Source of the DNA: Carya illinoinensis
Lineage: Eukaryota; Streptophyta; Magnoliopsida; Fagales; Juglandaceae
NCBI RefSeq assembly: GCF_018687715.1
Contig: NC_056752.1
Location: forward strand, 52,856,653-52,920,652
Reading direction: 5' to 3'
Length of the DNA: 64,000 nt
Under the pieces are notes generated by a model, which ran no database searches, was not told the DNA's origin, and saw only the letters and a program-made list of their open reading frames with translations. The position numbers and the translations under genes were made by a program. Shown one piece after another: positions 24,971-35,282 of the stretch (its first letter is position 1; each line of letters opens with the position of its first letter).

Positions 24971-27694
24971 TCACCTTCTGAAGCTCCTTGTTGTGGAAGG
25001 CTTTTCATGATTATCACCATCTTCTTCTGGCAGCTTGACAGCAGAGTAGGTTCCTGCCCCACACAGCGCCCCGAGGATGGGAGCACTAAGGTAGACCCAT
25101 ATGGCTTTGTAGTTGTTCGCCGCAATGGCTGGCCCTAGTGTTCTCACCGGATTCATTGAACCTCCTGTTGTTGGCCTATAAGATACCACAAAAGAAAAGA
25201 TCTCAATAGATGATCCGAAGTATTGTGCTTCAAATTTTTAGGCAATCAACATCCCTTTAAATTGCATTACTGAATCCTGTTTATATTTTGGCTTAGAAAA
25301 AAAAGGATCTTGTGTTTGTGACATTGAGGGTAGCCAAATATTAAGGTGTTTTCCTCCTACGTAATAATGATGGTGTTTTTCCTTTCATTGCCAAGTCTTT
25401 TATGAATGGACACGCGGTGTCGTCTTTTATGCCGTTTTTATAGGAAGAAAGTATCATTTGAGTACGAGCTAAATAGCACAATTTTTTAGCTGTTGAAAAT
25501 CTTGTTAAACCTATGAATCCAAAAGACACATGCAATGCACTCGAGATTGTTAATTAGGATTTGTTGCAAGGAAATCGCTCAGCTTATTTCTAATAAGAGC
25601 TAGAGATCTGACATACCCGGCCACAAGTATGTTGAGCATGACAGTACCTCCTGCCGCGATTCCCGCCAACTCTCCCACCTGTTGAAGAATCATGATGCAG
25701 AATAAGTATATTTGATCAATATTGTCACCCCCAACAAATTGGCTAAAATATAAATACTAGCACCCCCCAAAAAAACTAGCAAAATCCTGAAAGAACAGAT
25801 CCTGGAAGAATTTAATTAAGTTTTTTTTTTCCTCAAACCTGTTTCGATACGAAAGGAAATAGCTGAATCCACAAAACATGTTGGATGATTTACAGTGATA
25901 ACTCAAATTCGCAAGTGAAGTGGTGCGGGGGATCTTGCAAAGGTATTTGATGAGTTATCTGCTTAATCAAGAGCTATGAGATATTGTGAACTTCTATGCA
26001 CGTACATATGTACATATATATATATATATATAATTGAAATATCAGATGTGAATATGACTATATATATATGCAATACCTTATCTTGTGTCTTGGAACGTGT
26101 TCTCTATATTGGCCTTGATTTTAGTGAAATCGACAACTTGTACTAGGATATTATATTTATCGGGAGGTGGAACTTGCATGGTGCCGACCATTATATATTG
26201 AGTCTTGTCTTATTTTAAAGGAGAGCCTTGCGTCTATTGGAAGTTTTCTCAGCAGCCTAGCTAGCAGGATCTGTCTAGGTAATGAACTGAACATAATTAA
26301 AAAATAAAAAAGGAAGTAGAAATAATTATGGTTTTTAAATTACGACATCACAATCGTAAGTTTGATCGAACGATTTTTTTTTATATTTTGTGAATACATT
26401 TTAATTTCGTAGCTGGTGAAAAGAAATGACTTTATTTTGTCGTTAATCCCCCCACTTCTCGATTCACGGTTTGTCATGGTAAAAAAAATGGGAGGTTTCT
26501 TTCTTTCTTTTTAATTTTTTGTTTTAATTTTAATGGGAGGTTTCGGATCTCTATAGAAAAATATCTGAATTTATTTCAAGGAAAATAAATTTGAATTGCC
26601 AAATATATGTACACATGATCAATGAAACGCCACATATATACAGGAACTGTTTGTGCGTTTTTTCCACCCTCATCAGCTACATATCCATCGATCCAAGCCT
26701 AGCAGTTTGTGTCGTAAAAAATATGCTTTTCTTGCACACACATATATAATATAGAAAGGAGTTGCTTACAGCTCTTGTGTCGGTGGCTACGGCGGTGATA
26801 ACAAACATGAGGTTGAAGCTGATCACGAACTCCAAGGCAAAAGCTTGACCATATGTCCCTGAAGGAACAGTGACTCCCCCTCCCATTGTGGGGTGGAAAA
26901 TCCCTTTTAGTGCAAATGCAGCACAGATGGATGCCAGTGACTGCGCTCCAATGTACATGGGCACCTGCCAAAGTAATAAAACCTAGTGTTACAAAGAGAC
27001 TTTTTAGAGATGCAATGAAAGCGCATTGGCTAGCTTTGAAAAGGAATTTTGTCACTACTTGTTTCCATGGGAAGTGTTTTAGAGCAGCAAAAGCAATGGT
27101 GACGGCTGGGTTGAGATGAGCTCCTGAGATGTGTCCCGTTGAGAGAATGACAATCATAACCGCTAGGCCGGCTGAAACAGCGCAGCCAAGCAGGCCTTCT
27201 GAGCCTTGTGTCTTTTGGTTCACAATGGGCGTGGCCGTTGAAGCAAGGATTAGTATGAGAGTGCCTATGAACTCTGCTCCAATCTGCAGGTTTTGGCATG
27301 AACACACCAACAATAACAACGCAATTGAAATACGGGTTAGTTTGTCTCTCACTGACCTATGAAAATAAACGCGATGTGAACTTATGGACCAGTTTTGATT
27401 TTGAGCTCTTGACATAGAAAGTTCTGCGTGTGTGTGTGATATACTGCCTTTTCTGCAAATACTACGTACCTTTTTTGCAAGTGGGATAGGAGGGGGTGGC
27501 AACGAGCAAGAAACTTTGGGTAAGGTGCCTTCTTCCATGCCCCATTGCTCAACGCTGAAGCACTTGCAACCCTTGAGAAGGGATCTCCTTCCATTCCCAC
27601 TTCTCTCTGGCTTAAACCCACCAAAGAGCGGAGCACCTGGGGTCCCTGGTGTCGCAGGCGTCGAAGGTGCAGATGGAACTTCCTCATTATCCAT
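24971..27694 (-). CDS. NIP6;1: NIP6;1-type aquaporin (boric acid/small solute channel)
   Basis: This plant NIP subgroup II channel of the plasma membrane is known in Arabidopsis for boric acid distribution to young tissue. Five exons are on the minus strand: 27470-27694, 27059-27283, 26770-26964, 25617-25678 and 24971-25175. All borders are GT-AG with consistent phases, giving 303 residues (about 305 in Arabidopsis NIP6;1, from memory). The cytosolic N-terminus is Pro/Thr rich ([17 protein letters not shown]). The first pore motif is NPA (about 133-135) in [10 protein letters not shown]. The second is NPV (about 244-246) in [10 protein letters not shown], with the selectivity-filter Arg next to it (about 247). 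NPA plus NPV is the NIP6;1 signature. The C-terminus ends RSFRR. An ATG further upstream in the same frame would add a low-complexity leader, but it lies before the TATA-like box, so the MDNEEVP start is chosen. Confidence 0.95.
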
Positions 27695-27837
27695 CACTGC
27701 AAAGCAAAAAGCAAAACAAAAATTAGTTAAATTAATACTAACAACCAAAGCTAGAGAGGGAGATCTCAGAGCGAGGGAGGAAATAGAGACAGTTTGACTC
27801 TCAGTACCCTTGGTTTTGAAGAGCGTACCGAGTGTAT

Positions 27838-27852
27838 GGCATTTATAGTGGG
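27838..27852 (-). promoter_or_regulatory. TATA-like box of the NIP6;1 gene
   Basis: On the minus strand the sequence reads ACTATAAATGCC about 150 bases before the ATG, a good TATA consensus. The implied leader of roughly 110-130 bases is rich in CT and T. It contains no ATG. Confidence 0.55.
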
Positions 27853-27938
27853 AGGGGAGTTGACTTAGGGAATCCCAAGAAAACAAAAAAAAATAAATAA
27901 AAAATAAAAAGAGAACGGAAATTAGTGGTTGCAAGTGC

Positions 27939-27986
27939 TGGAGATGGAGAGATGGAGATGGAGATGGAGATGGAGATGGAGATGGG
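27939..27986. repeat. (GGAGAT)n hexanucleotide repeat upstream of NIP6;1
   Basis: About six to seven copies of GGAGAT (ATCTCC on the gene strand) lie about 100 bases upstream of the TATA-like box. The tract is inside the likely promoter, so length variants could affect spacing of upstream elements. This is only an inference. Confidence 0.9.
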
Positions 27987-28027
27987 AAAGGAAGTGGCTG
28001 TACCTGTGGAAGTGGGTTGTGGGACAT

Positions 28028-30678
28028 TGCGTCGAGTCATGAATTTGCGACTTCGGAAAGAGGCCGCTTTTAACATGGGACATGAATTGTGGTTTTCCTG
28101 TCTCTGCTACAGAAGGATTCTACTTCTTTTTTTCCGTTTTTCTACTATTCAATTTCTACACACAAATAATAGAGCCCGGCCTCATTAAGAGTAGGTTAAT
28201 TTATGCGTGACTACGAAACAAAGCGCGAGATAGGTGGCGTGCATGCAATCATGGTAGGTAGGTAAATTAATTATAACATTTCTAACCTTATGTAAATGCA
28301 ATCTTTGGATGAGCGCCGTTTATTGTGTGGTTGTTAAATTGATTGAAGCAGGAAGAAAGGCCATACCTTTAGCGATTCATGCATATTATATAGATCATGT
28401 ATAGATGGATGCTTTACCTTCGCTTAATTTCCGGGATAATAATTGTTCACTCCACGCCTTTTTTTTTTTTTTTTTATATATATATATGTATATAAGTTTT
28501 TTATTAATTTATTTTGCATTCTTCTTTAAGTCAAATAATCTAAAGATTGAGAAGTGTTATAGTTACAAAGAGATAATATAAAATTAAATTCATAAATTAA
28601 CATAACTTCATATAATTTATTAGATATAATTTATAATAAAAATAATTTTATAAAATCTCGATGTTTGTGGTTAAAACATTTCTCTAACCTAAATATCATT
28701 TTGATTGAACAATGGTGTGATCATTATAATCAATTTTATTACGCAACTTCATAGATTATGATGACATATGTAAACTATGACACACACATATATAGCTCTC
28801 ACATATTTCAGCAATATCTCTCTATAATTGATTCAGAGACACAATATGCATTTTCGCTGGAGAGGGAAATTTTGGGTCCGCAAACTTGGACGAGTCATCG
28901 TAATTTATAAGACAGCTTATTAATTGACATGCTTAGTTGGCTCAGTCCTTTAATTAGTAAATGATGATCAGAACTATGCATGCATGGTCGTATGTCAGAT
29001 AATTACATGATCATTACAATAATATTATATACTACATCATTTAATATTGATGCATGCAGGGAATCTTTGATGTTGCCATGTTGGGCAATTAATAAAATAC
29101 GTATAAATTCGGAAGTCATGTATGCCCGTCTGCATTACCACTTCAATCGCATTATTCTACACGTTTTAAACGTACTTCAAAGTGGCAGCTTGATTGTCTC
29201 ATAATATAATTAATTAACGCTGTTGATCTACTTCTTGGTGAAACTTTCAAACTACTCCGAAATTAATTAACAGCTATATATTATCTTGCGATCAGTCTAG
29301 AGACTCACCAACACCCTATTCGATAAAGTTGAGTTTCCAACTCACTACAAAGTCGGGTTTCTAAACTCTTTGGAGGATAATGTTAAGTTTTTAGACTCAC
29401 CGACCCCCTATTTAACAAAATTGAACCCCTAAACTTACTACAAAATCGAATCTCTAGACTCGCTGCGTGCTGGATGCATGCGGCATATATGTTAGTTGAA
29501 AATGTAATTTATATGTAAGTGCTCATTAATTCTTACACGCAAAAGTTGATTAAATTTATTATTGCCAAACGTCTTGTTATATGTTTGCTTTTTCATCATA
29601 TCCATTAATACATCGAGCACCTCATATACATATTGCACTATTTCCCATGCTATTACAACTTTATAAACGAGAGCTACGTACTTATTCTTTTCAGCAAATG
29701 GATATTGATAAAATGCACTAAAAGGTATGTTTCTGGACTTGTGGGCATTTTGGAATACTCATCATGATCACCACGTTCCCCTAGCTAGAATATGTTCTTC
29801 ACTGTCGAGGTTATATTTGGTCGGTGGCGAAAAATTCGTGGTTCGTTTCAAATATTTTCTTCGAGTAAATGAAACCTAGCAAGCTACAAGTCTACATCAA
29901 CGTACAGTACGAGTAATTTGTACAATATATAATCGAAACGATTAATGAATAATAATAAAACAAAAGAATATAACTTACACTAGCGATCGATCGATATATC
30001 GTGGATGTATATATAGCGGTGGGTACCTGCAAATTAATTAGGATCAATGGTTGCGCGCGCATGCATGCATGATGTGCTGAAGGTAACAGTGGCTATAGAT
30101 CGAATTAAAGTTGGTGGAATGGTGCGAATATGGTAAGGTTATGGCTTTGCACTGCATACTTTTTGGATTCAAGAACGAAGTACTGCTCATGCTTTTGGTT
30201 GGAAACCTTTGAACAATTTCAGAATAACGTACATATATAGCTAGCTAGGAACTATACTTTAGTTAAAAAAAAAATAACAAAAAAACCAAACACCCTAAAG
30301 GTTCCGTCAAGGAAGATAGAATAAATATTATAGGTGCATGGCATATATACTATTACTTCTTTTAACGTCCGAATGTCTTTTCTTTTAAAATATCCCAATG
30401 TCCTCTCCCTCCTCCTCTCCTTTTTGCCTCCCATGCATTTCAGATTCGTTTCTTTCTTTTTGCTTATCGATGCTACTGCAGCTTCATCATTTGATTTCGA
30501 TATGTCATGACAAACATTATAATCGGTATAGATTCTTTGAGACTACGTACTTCTATTTTGGGAAGTTAAGAATTGATCAGATCAGTCTTAAGTTTCTGCA
30601 ATATAGATGCTCAAGGACTTGATCTGTTAATTAATAATTAAGGAGATGTGCATGCATGATGTACTAAATAAATCTTTG
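28028..30678. other. Intergenic region left of the hAT element
   Basis: AT-rich DNA carries no credible gene. It contains a poly(T)/(AT) tract near 28,460 and an imperfect direct repeat of about 70 bases (about 29,299-29,371 and 29,393-29,465, starting AGACTCACC). A run of GATC/CGATCGAT is near 29,985. The proximal part may be NIP6;1 promoter. Confidence 0.55.
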
Positions 30679-30686
30679 ATATATGT

Positions 30687-30870
30687 TAGGGGTGGGCAGC
30701 GGGGCCCCGGAACCCGCTGCCCCGCCCCGTTCGCCCCGCCCCCGCATAGGCGGGGCGGGGTGCCCCGCACCGTTAGGGCCGGGGCGGGGGGCCCCGGCCC
30801 GTATCCCCACCCCCAGCGGAGGCGGGGGACGGATACGGACCCCCCCCGGTCCGTGTTTCCCCCGCCCCGC
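30687..30870. repeat. GC-rich left subterminal region of the hAT element with terminal hairpin
   Basis: Directly after the TAGGGGTG terminus comes GGCAGCGGG, nine bases, then CCCGCTGCC, a perfect 9-bp stem. More stems follow, such as GGGGTGCCCCGCACC and CCGGGGCGGGGGGCCCCGG. Open frames here are Gly/Pro/Arg strings with no protein meaning. Confidence 0.85.
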
Positions 30871-30936
30871 ATCTCTATATATATATAATATAAATATATA
30901 ATATATTATATATATTATATATATATAAGTTATATA

Positions 30937-31056
30937 AGAGAAACGGCGCCGTTTTGTGGTGGACAAAACGGCGCCGTTTCAATTAGTGGGTTAATAATAT
31001 AACCCACTAATTGAAACGGCGCCGTTTTGTTCACCACAAAACGGCGCCGTTTCTCT
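30937..31056. repeat. 120-bp inverted repeat with four AAACGGCGCCGTTT palindromes
   Basis: The two arms of about 58 bases differ at about one position and are separated by only a few bases, so the whole could extrude as a cruciform. Each arm contains two copies of the perfect palindrome AAACGGCGCCGTTT. Each palindrome presents AAACGG on both strands, so eight AAACGG hexamers lie within 120 bases. AAACGG is the motif bound by the maize Ac transposase in its subterminal regions. The array sits about 250 bases from the left terminus. Confidence 0.93.
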
Positions 31057-31079
31057 AAATACCCTAACCCATAACCCAA

Positions 31080-31290
31080 CCCCCCCCCCCCCCCGATCCC
31101 CTGATTCCCCTCCCCTCCCCTCCCCTCGGACCCCTCCCCTCCCGAGTCCCTTCACGGCTTCACCCCCTTCGGCCTAATCCATTCGGTGTTCCCTCCTCCC
31201 ACCGGCAACCAGTCCGGCCGCCGCACGTATTCCATCATCCCTCTCTCTCGCACGACGCACGAGGCCGGACGCACGCCGCACGGTAACATG
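31080..31290 (+). other. C-rich tract and possible leader exon of the hAT transposase gene
   Basis: A run of about 14 C is followed by CCCCT repeats and CpG-rich sequence, ending CGCACG|GTAACA near 31,282, a fair splice donor. The acceptor would be AAAATCAG near 32,631, directly before the transposase ATG. A non-coding first exon with a long leader intron (about 31,283-32,631) is therefore likely but inferred. Confidence 0.4.
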
Positions 31291-31496
31291 TCTCCTCCCC
31301 TTTTGATTTTCTTATTATTTTTTATTTTTTTTTTAGTTTTGATCGGAGATTGGAGGTAGGATGGGGTTGAATCGGAGATGGAGGATGGGATTGTTTGGAT
31401 TGTGTGCTGTGGATGTCTTCGGATTGTGTGATTGTTTGGATTCCCGATTGAATGCTCTGTTTTTTTTTTTTTTTTTTTGTTAATTTCATTGTGATT

Positions 31497-31822
31497 CAGA
31501 CCCCTAAATTGATTTAGGGGTTTCATGATTGAAACCCCTAAATCAATTTAGGGGTTAGGGTTTCGGATTGGGGTTCCAATCCGAAACCCTAATTTTGATT
31601 TAGGGGTTGAAACCTAAATCAATTTAGGGTTTCGGATTGGATCCGAAACCCTAATTTTGAATTAGGGGTTGAAACCCCTATCAATTTAGGGTTTCGGATT
31701 GGAACCCCAATCCAAAACCCTAATTTGATTTAGGGGTTGAAACCTAAATCAATTTAGGGTTTCGGATTGGGGTTCCAATCCGAAACCCTAATTTGATTTA
31801 GGGGTTTCAACCCCTAAATCAA
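31497..31822. repeat. Array of palindromic repeats inside the hAT leader intron
   Basis: About four units of roughly 65-70 bases alternate two inverted repeats. One is AGGGTTTCGGATTGG facing CCAATCCGAAACCCT. The other is GATTTAGGGG facing CCCCTAAATC. The units vary in the small central spacers. As RNA this would fold into a row of strong hairpins. Confidence 0.9.
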
Positions 31823-32396
31823 AATTATTGTTCTGAAATTCTATCAGAGTTGCATTTTTATCAGAGTTGAAAAGTTTTAAATGTATTTTTATCAGAGTTG
31901 CATTTTTTGAGTTGTTACTTGTTATGAATGTTGCTTTTATTTTTATATTTTTTAGACGTTGGAATAGAGATAAATGATTGGACAAAAATTAAGAGATGAA
32001 AATATTATAATATTTAAAATAAATTTTCTTATTAAAGTGAAACTAATCGGATCTAATAGGGGTCAATCTGAAATTGAAGGAAATAAGTCATTTTTGTCAA
32101 ATCATCTCATTCTGCACATACATCCAATAAACAAAGTACAGCTTCTCTACACAGATTTAATATATCCATAAAAAAATATATATTTTTCTGTCATAAATTA
32201 TTATTTCTTTTGTCATGTGGTAAATAAACTATTTTTTTTAACATATATCTCATTTTCATATTTTTTAAACATCTTTCAAGATTTTAAAAAATTAAAAAAT
32301 ATACCAATATACTAATATTAATGTCAGTAACTATTAAGAAATGAATTTTATAAAATTAAATATATGAAAAGTAATAATGAGAGAACAAAATAATAT

Positions 32397-32520
32397 AATG
32401 CCTATTAAAAAATGTATTTTAAAGTGGCCTATTAAAATAATGCCTATTTTAAAGTGGCCTATTAAAATAATGCCTATTAACATGGCCTATTAAAATAATG
32501 CCTATTAACATGGCCTATTA
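32397..32520. repeat. Tandem repeat of ATGCCTATTAA/GGCCTATTAAAATA
   Basis: Five or so copies of TGGCCTATTAAAATAATGCC and shortened forms lie in the hAT leader intron. This is a local tandem expansion. Confidence 0.8.
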
Positions 32521-32633
32521 ACTATCATCATTATATATAATAGTTATGAATGTAGTTTGAATTGTACTTTGATTGTGTTGGATTGTTTCTTGAATTTTTT
32601 TTTTTTTTTTTTTTTTTTGTTGGAAAATCAGGA

Positions 32634-34862
32634 ATGTCTTCGGAATTCAGTGATAGCTCGCCTTCCCCAGCCAACACCCCTACCCCAGAAACTAACCCTA
32701 CTCCTACCCCTATAACGAGTACACCTTGCCCTGCTCCGAAGCCCACACAGGGCAAGAAACCTGTATCTATAGTTTGGCAACACTTTACCAAACTAGAGGG
32801 TGGGGACCCCAACAACCCACAAGCTAAATGTAATCACTGTGGGAAAATGTATGGATGTCACTATAAGAAACATGGTACATCCCATCTGAAGGTCCATCTA
32901 GAGGAACAATGCAAGAAGAGTCCAATATTAAAATCCTTAGTAGAGAAGGGCCAATCTAGACTAGATATTAAAATGGCTGATGGGAGTAGTGGGGCCGGGG
33001 GGCCAACATTGAAGGGGTATACGAAGTATAACCCCGATGAGTGTAGAAGGAAGTTAGCTCGTATGATTATCATGGACGAGCTGCCTTTTCAATTTGTGGA
33101 GGGTAAAGGGTTCCAAGAATTTGTCCAAGAGTTGGAACCCAGATTTGTACTTCCTTCTCGTCACACCGTGGCAAAGGATATTAAGAAGATGTACCTTCGT
33201 GATAAAGATGTTTTGAGGGGCCAACTCATGGGTTTGGTAGTTTGCCTCACTACCGATACTTGGACTTCTATCCAAAATATGAATTACATGTCGTTGACTG
33301 TGCATTTTGTTGATGCTGATTGGGTTCTGCACAAAAAGATTATTAAATTTTGTCAAATAACTGATCATAGGGGTGAGACGATTGGGAAGGCATTGGAGGC
33401 CGCAATAAAGGAGTGGGGGTTGGAAAAGATTTTGTCTGTGTCAGTTGATAATGCGTCCTCTAATGATGTCGCATTGGGATATCTAAAGAATTATCTTAAA
33501 GATGCAAATAAGACATTCTTGGGTGGTGAATACTTGCATGTTAGATGTGCTGCACATATTTTGAATTTAATTGTGACTGAGGGGTTGAAAGATGTTGATG
33601 ACTCGGTTGCCCGAGTTAGAATGGCTGTGAAATGGGTGAGGTCTTCTCCTTCAAGATTGGAGAAATTCAAAATTGCTGCAAAGGCTGCGGGCATAACATC
33701 GAAGAAGGGTCTTTGTACTGATGTTCCTACCAGATGGAACTCAACCTTCTTGATGTTGGAGGCGGCCCAGGAATATAAGGCAGTCTTTCAATTATTGGGT
33801 GATGAAGACATCCAATATGTCAAATACTTTGATGAGCACGGGGGATCACGAAAGCCTAATGATGATGATTGGGTGGTAGTTTCTACTTTCGTTGATTTTC
33901 TTGGATTATTTTATGATGTCACGTTGAATATATCTGGTTCTTTGTACCCTACATCCCATGGGTTTTGTCAACAAATATGTAGGGTAAAAGAAGAATTAGA
34001 AGATATGCGTAGGGGTTCCAATGAAAGGATGAGGGGGATGGCAAGTTCCATGATGCTAAAATATGACAAGTATTGGGGAGATTTGACTAGAATGAATATT
34101 TTCTTATATGTGGCTGTTATTCTTGATCCCCGTCTGAAAGTTTCAGGCTTGTTATATGGGTTGGGACTTGTTCACGATCAGGTATGGACTGACATTATTG
34201 GTGAATTGGCCCGAGATACCCTGAAAAAATTGTATGACGAGTTTATGGCAATTAAGGGTGGTACTACATCGAAGACACATACACCGACCCCAACTCCTTC
34301 TACAGACATCGTGACCGGGCCTCCTACAAAGAAGCGCAGAATGCCGTGGACTAAGACCCTCGCACAGAATCCCACACTAGTCCATCAATCTACGGAGGTC
34401 GTTTCTGAGTTAGACAACTATTTGTCAGCGGATATGGTCCAAGATGATGATGATCATTGGGATATATTAGGATGGTGGAAGAATGCCTCAAAGAAATATC
34501 CCATCATTTCTGAGATTGCCCGCTGTATTTTGGCCATCCCTATTAGCACCGTTGCCTCAGAGTCAGCCTTTAGTACCGGAGGTCGTATATTGGATCCTTT
34601 CCGTAGTTCATTGTCTCCTACAACTGTAGAGGCATTGATATGCACACAGAGTTGGACGATAGGAAAGGATATTCATGTTCCGGATATTTTAGATTTTAAG
34701 GAGACCGATGAGGGTGGTGATCAGTCTGGATCTGGACCACCTGGTAATTATTTTTTATTTTATTATTTTAATTTTTTTATATTCATTTCCATTTCATCGT
34801 TATTAATTTTAATATTAATTTTTGTAGTAACACATGAGACGTCTAGCACCTCTGTAACATAA
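32634..34862 (+). CDS. hAT transposase (BED zinc finger, Ac-like)
   Basis: This nuclear enzyme cuts and pastes the surrounding element. The ATG at 32,634 follows a likely splice acceptor (AAAATCAG|GA). The open frame gives 742 residues unspliced. An 84-base in-frame intron (34,744-34,827) would reduce this to 714 and restore a short THETSSTSVT tail. Residues 1-40 are Ser/Pro/Thr rich. The BED finger lies at about 45-95, with Cys66, Cys69, His88 and Cys93. The RNase H-like core shows LTTDTW (Asp208) and SVDNASSND (Asp272). The conserved CAAHILNL lies at about 305-312, and PTRWNST follows. A basic TKKRRM (565-570) is a possible nuclear signal. ASESAFSTGGRI (641-652) contains the candidate third acidic residue (Glu643), and the hAT dimerisation region spans about 605-675. 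No stop or frameshift is seen, so the enzyme may be active. Confidence 0.93.
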   Translation: MSSEFSDSSPSPANTPTPETNPTPTPITSTPCPAPKPTQGKKPVSIVWQHFTKLEGGDPNNPQAKCNHCGKMYGCHYKKHGTSHLKVHLEEQCKKSPILKSLVEKGQSRLDIKMADGSSGAGGPTLKGYTKYNPDECRRKLARMIIMDELPFQFVEGKGFQEFVQELEPRFVLPSRHTVAKDIKKMYLRDKDVLRGQLMGLVVCLTTDTWTSIQNMNYMSLTVHFVDADWVLHKKIIKFCQITDHRGETIGKALEAAIKEWGLEKILSVSVDNASSNDVALGYLKNYLKDANKTFLGGEYLHVRCAAHILNLIVTEGLKDVDDSVARVRMAVKWVRSSPSRLEKFKIAAKAAGITSKKGLCTDVPTRWNSTFLMLEAAQEYKAVFQLLGDEDIQYVKYFDEHGGSRKPNDDDWVVVSTFVDFLGLFYDVTLNISGSLYPTSHGFCQQICRVKEELEDMRRGSNERMRGMASSMMLKYDKYWGDLTRMNIFLYVAVILDPRLKVSGLLYGLGLVHDQVWTDIIGELARDTLKKLYDEFMAIKGGTTSKTHTPTPTPSTDIVTGPPTKKRRMPWTKTLAQNPTLVHQSTEVVSELDNYLSADMVQDDDDHWDILGWWKNASKKYPIISEIARCILAIPISTVASESAFSTGGRILDPFRSSLSPTTVEALICTQSWTIGKDIHVPDILDFKETDEGGDQSGSGPPGNYFLFYYFNFFIFISISSLLILILIFVVTHETSSTSVT

Positions 34863-35174
34863 AAATGTGTTCAAGCCCGGGCCGCCCCAACTGTCACACC
34901 TCTTGACTCAAAGACAAGCCACAGCTGACAAGCCTCTTTAGAATGATCAATTTTTAATGATTTGTAAAAATTTTGTATTCAATAATTTGTAATGTTGATA
35001 CAATGTCCTTTGGACACTTTTATGTTTGTAATTTTGTAATTGTTTAGCCTTTCAATTTTGTAATAGCTTAGTTATTATTATTAGTTTATTACGTATTAGA
35101 CTCTTAGACATAACACTTTTTTTTTTCTTTTAAATTTCGGAAATTTTTTATTTTGTTTTTTACTTATAATTTTA

Positions 35175-35282
35175 TGGGCCCAAAATGGCCCATTGCTGAG
35201 ATTTCTGGGCCCAAATTGGCCCAGAAATTGCTTCTGGGCCCAAAATGGCCCAGAAATTGCCTCTGGGCCCAAGGCCCAGAAG
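35175..35282. repeat. TGGGCC repeat array in the right subterminal part of the hAT element
   Basis: Four units of about 29-31 bases are built from TGGGCCCAAAATGGCCCA and AGAAATTGC. The stretch contains about eight GGGCC/GGCCC cores, and neighbouring units can pair (GGCCCAGAAATTGCTTCTGGGCC). TGGGCY is also the site II promoter element of plants. Confidence 0.85.

Noticed and set aside
27695..27850. Boron-responsive AUG-stop (AUGUAA) element in the NIP6;1 leader, as known for NIP5;1
   Set aside because: The leader between the TATA-like box and the start contains no ATG on the gene strand, so no such element is present in the proximal leader.
26699..28027. 442-codon open frame spanning NIP6;1 exons 1 and 3
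   Set aside because: It reads through introns and the promoter. Splice sites and family alignment give a different, five-exon structure.
30627..30966. Overlapping Gly/Pro/Arg-rich open frames on both strands
   Set aside because: They arise from the GC-rich subterminal DNA of the hAT element, which lacks A/T-rich stop codons. The same applies to frames at 35,096-35,600.
31060..31100. CCCTAACCCATAACCCAACCCC as an interstitial telomere
   Set aside because: Only a few irregular units, inside the hAT element, merging into a plain C run. Not a plant TTTAGGG array.
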